A stretch of 42,885 nucleotides of DNA, taken from assembly GCF_040289485.1 (NCBI RefSeq), contig NZ_PSLG01000015.1, positions 1-42,885 on the forward strand, written 5' to 3'. The DNA comes from Thermoflexus sp040289485 (GTDB lineage Bacteria; Chloroflexota; Anaerolineae; Thermoflexales; Thermoflexaceae). A program made the translations under genes and the position numbers. Positions 40,211 through 42,885 of the stretch are shown here, piece by piece; the stretch's first letter is position 1; each line of letters starts with the position of its first letter. The notes under the pieces were generated by a model, which was not told the DNA's origin, did no database searches, and saw only the letters and a program-made list of their open reading frames with translations.

Positions 40211-42885
40211 CTAAGGGGCCGGCAGGTTGGGGAGCGGGGGCAGCGTCGGGACGGGCGGCGTCGGCGTAGGGAGCGGCTCCGGAGGCAGGGAGGGCGTCGG
40301 CGTCGGGCTCGGGGTGACCGTCGGCAGCGGCGTCGGCGTGGGCACAATCCCGTTGTCCACAAAGGTCCGGATCTCCCCCACGAAGGCCTGGCCGGAGCGG
40401 TTGAAGGCCGTCACCCGCAGGGCATACCAGCCGGTCGGCAGGCGCGAGGCGTCCCAGATGGTGATCTGACCCTCCCGCACCGGCGCCAGGTGCGGCCCGC
40501 TCAGCCACTGCCATGAGATCCCCTCCGGGCCCACGATCCCCCATTCCACATTGTAATAGGCGAAGTCGGGGATCCACACGGTGCCCAAGACCGGCACCAC
40601 CCCCCGCACCGTCGTGTGCTCGTCCGGCCAGCGGATGATCACCTGGGGGATGGCCGCGGCGCAGGTTTCGGTCGGCGGCTGGGGGATCTGGTTCCGCTCC
40701 GCCCACCAGCGGCCCTCCTCCGGGATCACATAGAACACCCGCTCGATGGGTGGCCCTGGGCAGCCTTCGACGTAGAGCAGCCCGGTGGCCCCGTCGATCA
40801 CCACCGCCTTCCAGAGGTCGTGCTCCGGCCCGGGCGGCGGCTGGTCCGCCGCGAACACCTCCACGCGCCGGCGGTCGGGCGGGCAGTAGGGCGAGGGCAT
40901 CGTCCCCGAATCGAGACAGATCTCCGCCTCGATGATCCCCGGCGGGCGGCGGAACTCCTTGGGGGGCAGGCGCAGCAGGCGGTGGGCCTCCTCCATGATG
41001 TCATGCCAGACCGGCGCCGCCCCCGTGATCCCCGTCACCCCCTTCATGGGCGTGTTGTCGGCGTTGCCCACCCAAACCCCGACCACCAGATCGGGGGTGT
41101 AGCCCAGCGTCCAGTTGTCGCGGAAATCGTTGGTGGTGCCGGTCTTGGCCGCCGCCGGGCGGGTGAGCCGCAGGGGGCTGTTGGGGCCGAAGGCCGCCCG
41201 CCGCGCCTCGTTGTCGGAAAGGATGGAGGTGATCAGATAGGCGTGCTCCGGCCGCATCACCGGCTGGCCGGGGGGCGGCGTGTAGGCATAAAGCACGTTC
41301 CCGAAGGCGTCGGTGATGCGCCGCACCGGGACCGGGGGCACCCGCCGTCCTTCGTTGGCGAAGGCGGCGTAGAGCCCGGCCATCTCCAGCAGCGGCACCT
41401 CCCCGCCGCCCAGCGTCAGGGAGAGGCCGTAGTCGTCCCGCGTGAGGGTGGTGATCCCCAGGTCGCGGGCCCGCTGCAGGAAGGCCGGCAGGCCCACAAA
41501 GGCCAGGGCCTTCACCGCCGGGACGTTGTAGGAGTTCCCCAGGGCGTAACGGACCGTCACCGGGCCGTGGAAGCGACGGTCGTAGTTGACCGGCTCGTAG
41601 AAGCGCCCCGGCCCATCGGGGAACCGGGTCGGCACGTCCCAGATCAGGGTCGCCGGCGTCCAGCCCTTCTCGAGGGTCACCAGGTAGGTCAGGGGCTTGA
41701 TGGAGGAGCCCGGCTGCCGGGGGACGACGGCCATGTTGATCTGGCCCCCGTGGGCGGCGTCGTTGTAATCCGGGCTGCCCACCATCGCCAGGATCTCGCC
41801 GGTGTGGGGGTCGAGGATGACCACCGCCCCGTTGTTTACGTTCTTGTCCCGCAGTTTCTCCAGATGCGCCCGGAGGACCTGAGTCGCCATCCGCTGCAGA
41901 CGGAGGTCCAAGGTGGTTTCCATCCGCAGCCCACCTCGGTGCAGGGACTGGGCCTGCAGGCCGAAGGTCTGCTCCAACCACTGGAGCACATAGAGGGCGA
42001 AGTGGGGCGCCTCGGGGGCCGGCGAGGTGGTGGCCGGCTTCTCAAAGACGTGAGCGGCCATCTCCCGGGCGGCCGCCTCCGCCTGCGCCGGGGTGATGAC
42101 CCCGGCCTCGACCATCAGGCGGAGGACATCCCGATGCCGCCGCAGCGCCCGCTCCCGCCCCTGGGGAGTAAAGGGATCGTAGAGGGCGGGGGCCTGGGGG
42201 AGGCCGGCCAGGAAGGAGGCCTCCGCCAGGGTGAGATCCTTTGCCGGTTTCCCGAAATAGGTGCGGGCGGCGGCCTCCGCCCCGTAGGCCAGGTTTCCGT
42301 AGTAGATGGTGTTCAGATAGATCTCCAGGATCTGCTCCCGGGGGTAGCGCCGGGTGATCTCGGCCGCCAGCACCACCTCCTTGATCTTCCGCCGCAGGGT
42401 GCGCTCCGGTGAGATCAGCAGGTTGCGCACCAGTTGCTGGGGGATGGTGCTGGCCCCGCTGACCACGTCCCCTTCCCGCAGGTTCTGCCAGAGGGCGCGG
42501 GCGATGGCCAGCGGATCGAACCCCGGATGCTGCCAGAACCGCGGGTCCTCCGTGGCCACCGTGGCCTGGATCAGCCAGGGGGAGATCTCCGAGAGCCGGA
42601 CCAACTGGCGGCGGCCGCTCTGGGGGTCGGCGATCTCCCCGATCACCACGCCCTGGCGGTCGGTGAGGACCAGGGAGGTAGACAGGCTGAGGGCGCGCTC
42701 CTGGAGCAGCGCCGGGGGCGGCAGCTGCATCGCCACGTAGACGTAGCCGGCCATCGCCAGGACACCGCCGGCCAGGCCCAGGAGGAGGGCAAGGGCCAGC
42801 AGGGAAAGCAGGGCCCGCCCCCAGGCCCGGCGCCGGGGCACCGCGGAGGGCTGGGGCGGGCGCGGCGGGGCCGGCGGAGACCCCC
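40211..42885 (-). CDS. Class A penicillin-binding protein (PBP1A-like), 5' end beyond the window
   Basis: This bifunctional enzyme polymerises and crosslinks peptidoglycan. Counting from a GTG at 42841, a membrane anchor (residues 10-37) precedes the glycosyltransferase 51 domain, with catalytic ATEDPRFWQHPGFD (Glu98), GASTIPQQLVRNLL and LNTIYYGNLAYGAEAA. The transpeptidase domain has SSIK (Ser379, Lys382), SYN (437-439) and KTG (566-568). A C-terminal extension of about 250 residues includes a Cys-containing segment, a fibronectin-III-like region (GVVPVLGTVWIPDFAYYNVE) and a Pro/Thr tail. The frame stays open with Pro/Arg-rich codons from 42841 to the window edge and GTG 42841 has no ribosome site. 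The true start probably lies outside, with a Pro-rich cytoplasmic tail missing here. Confidence 0.95.
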   Translation of the reverse strand, partial: GSPPAPPRPPQPSAVPRRRAWGRALLSLLALALLLGLAGGVLAMAGYVYVAMQLPPPALLQERALSLSTSLVLTDRQGVVIGEIADPQSGRRQLVRLSEISPWLIQATVATEDPRFWQHPGFDPLAIARALWQNLREGDVVSGASTIPQQLVRNLLISPERTLRRKIKEVVLAAEITRRYPREQILEIYLNTIYYGNLAYGAEAAARTYFGKPAKDLTLAEASFLAGLPQAPALYDPFTPQGRERALRRHRDVLRLMVEAGVITPAQAEAAAREMAAHVFEKPATTSPAPEAPHFALYVLQWLEQTFGLQAQSLHRGGLRMETTLDLRLQRMATQVLRAHLEKLRDKNVNNGAVVILDPHTGEILAMVGSPDYNDAAHGGQINMAVVPRQPGSSIKPLTYLVTLEKGWTPATLIWDVPTRFPDGPGRFYEPVNYDRRFHGPVTVRYALGNSYNVPAVKALAFVGLPAFLQRARDLGITTLTRDDYGLSLTLGGGEVPLLEMAGLYAAFANEGRRVPPVPVRRITDAFGNVLYAYTPPPGQPVMRPEHAYLITSILSDNEARRAAFGPNSPLRLTRPAAAKTGTTNDFRDNWTLGYTPDLVVGVWVGNADNTPMKGVTGITGAAPVWHDIMEEAHRLLRLPPKEFRRPPGIIEAEICLDSGTMPSPYCPPDRRRVEVFAADQPPPGPEHDLWKAVVIDGATGLLYVEGCPGPPIERVFYVIPEEGRWWAERNQIPQPPTETCAAAIPQVIIRWPDEHTTVRGVVPVLGTVWIPDFAYYNVEWGIVGPEGISWQWLSGPHLAPVREGQITIWDASRLPTGWYALRVTAFNRSGQAFVGEIRTFVDNGIVPTPTPLPTVTPSPTPTPSLPPEPLPTPTPPVPTLPPLPNLPAP

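Noticed and set aside
40616..42412. Plus-strand open frame of 598 codons
   Set aside because: Antisense to the penicillin-binding protein with intact SxxK, SxN and KTG motifs; shadow composition.
1..42885. CRISPR, toxin-antitoxin, phage or restriction system
   Set aside because: No regularly spaced repeats, small paired toxin genes, phage structural genes or nucleases were found; all genes belong to housekeeping, transport, signalling or envelope families.

Overview
The window is GC-rich (roughly two thirds or more G+C by eye) and densely coded. It has 35 protein genes, no stretch over 300 bases without a gene, and no rRNA, tRNA, insertion sequence or CRISPR array that I can see. The mix suggests a chromosomal segment of a member of the Chloroflexota, probably an Anaerolineae/Thermoflexia-like thermophile. 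The clues are long Pro/Thr-rich linkers in secreted proteins, short lipoproteins ending in an AAC lipobox, LysM proteins with Pro/Thr tails, UPF0104 proteins paired with glycosyltransferases, and frequent GTG starts. The taxonomic call is inference. A run of ten N bases (15557-15566) shows this is a draft assembly.

Layout. 1-343: 5' part of a coiled-coil protein (minus). 409-2211: lepA (minus), divergent from a membrane-anchored penicillin-acylase-family hydrolase (2455-4899). 4942-7599: a TIGR01777 epimerase, a TrpC-fold protein that has lost most catalytic residues, and a 3-methyladenine DNA glycosylase. 7718-9616: a peptide-type solute-binding lipoprotein with its own strong promoter and terminator. 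9742-12744: a TyrA-like protein with altered active-site motifs, a GT4 glycosyltransferase and an ABC-2 export permease. 12741-18327 (minus): phnD-phnC-phnE, a five-OB-fold membrane-anchored protein and a DUF58 protein. 18551-21208: der and an Ig-like lipoprotein. 21275-23892: a GT2 glycosyltransferase, an ECF sigma factor, its zinc-binding anti-sigma factor and a HAD hydrolase. 23950-24771 (minus): inositol monophosphatase family. 24885-29363: O-antigen-ligase-like protein, a multi-pass sensor kinase homologue lacking the phospho-accepting His, and a double-LysM protein, all overlapping. 29441-29668 (minus): a small Lys/Ala-rich histone-H1-like protein. 29896-34165: two UPF0104 flippase-like proteins around a CDP-paratose-epimerase-like enzyme and a GT4. 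34225-36246: two dipeptide/oligopeptide permeases. 36360-40197: alaS and plsX. 40211-42885 (minus): a class A penicillin-binding protein whose start lies beyond the window.

Themes. Much of the window concerns the cell envelope: glycan synthesis and export, peptidoglycan synthesis and binding, surface lipoproteins and envelope sensing. ABC transporters are scattered as incomplete sets: a binding protein without permease, permeases without ATPases, and an exporter permease without ATPase. The most unusual signals are three enzyme-family proteins whose catalytic residues look lost (TrpC-like, TyrA-like and the sensor kinase), a metal-repressor-type palindrome over the promoter of the histone-like gene, and a tandem array of five OB folds coupled to DUF58.
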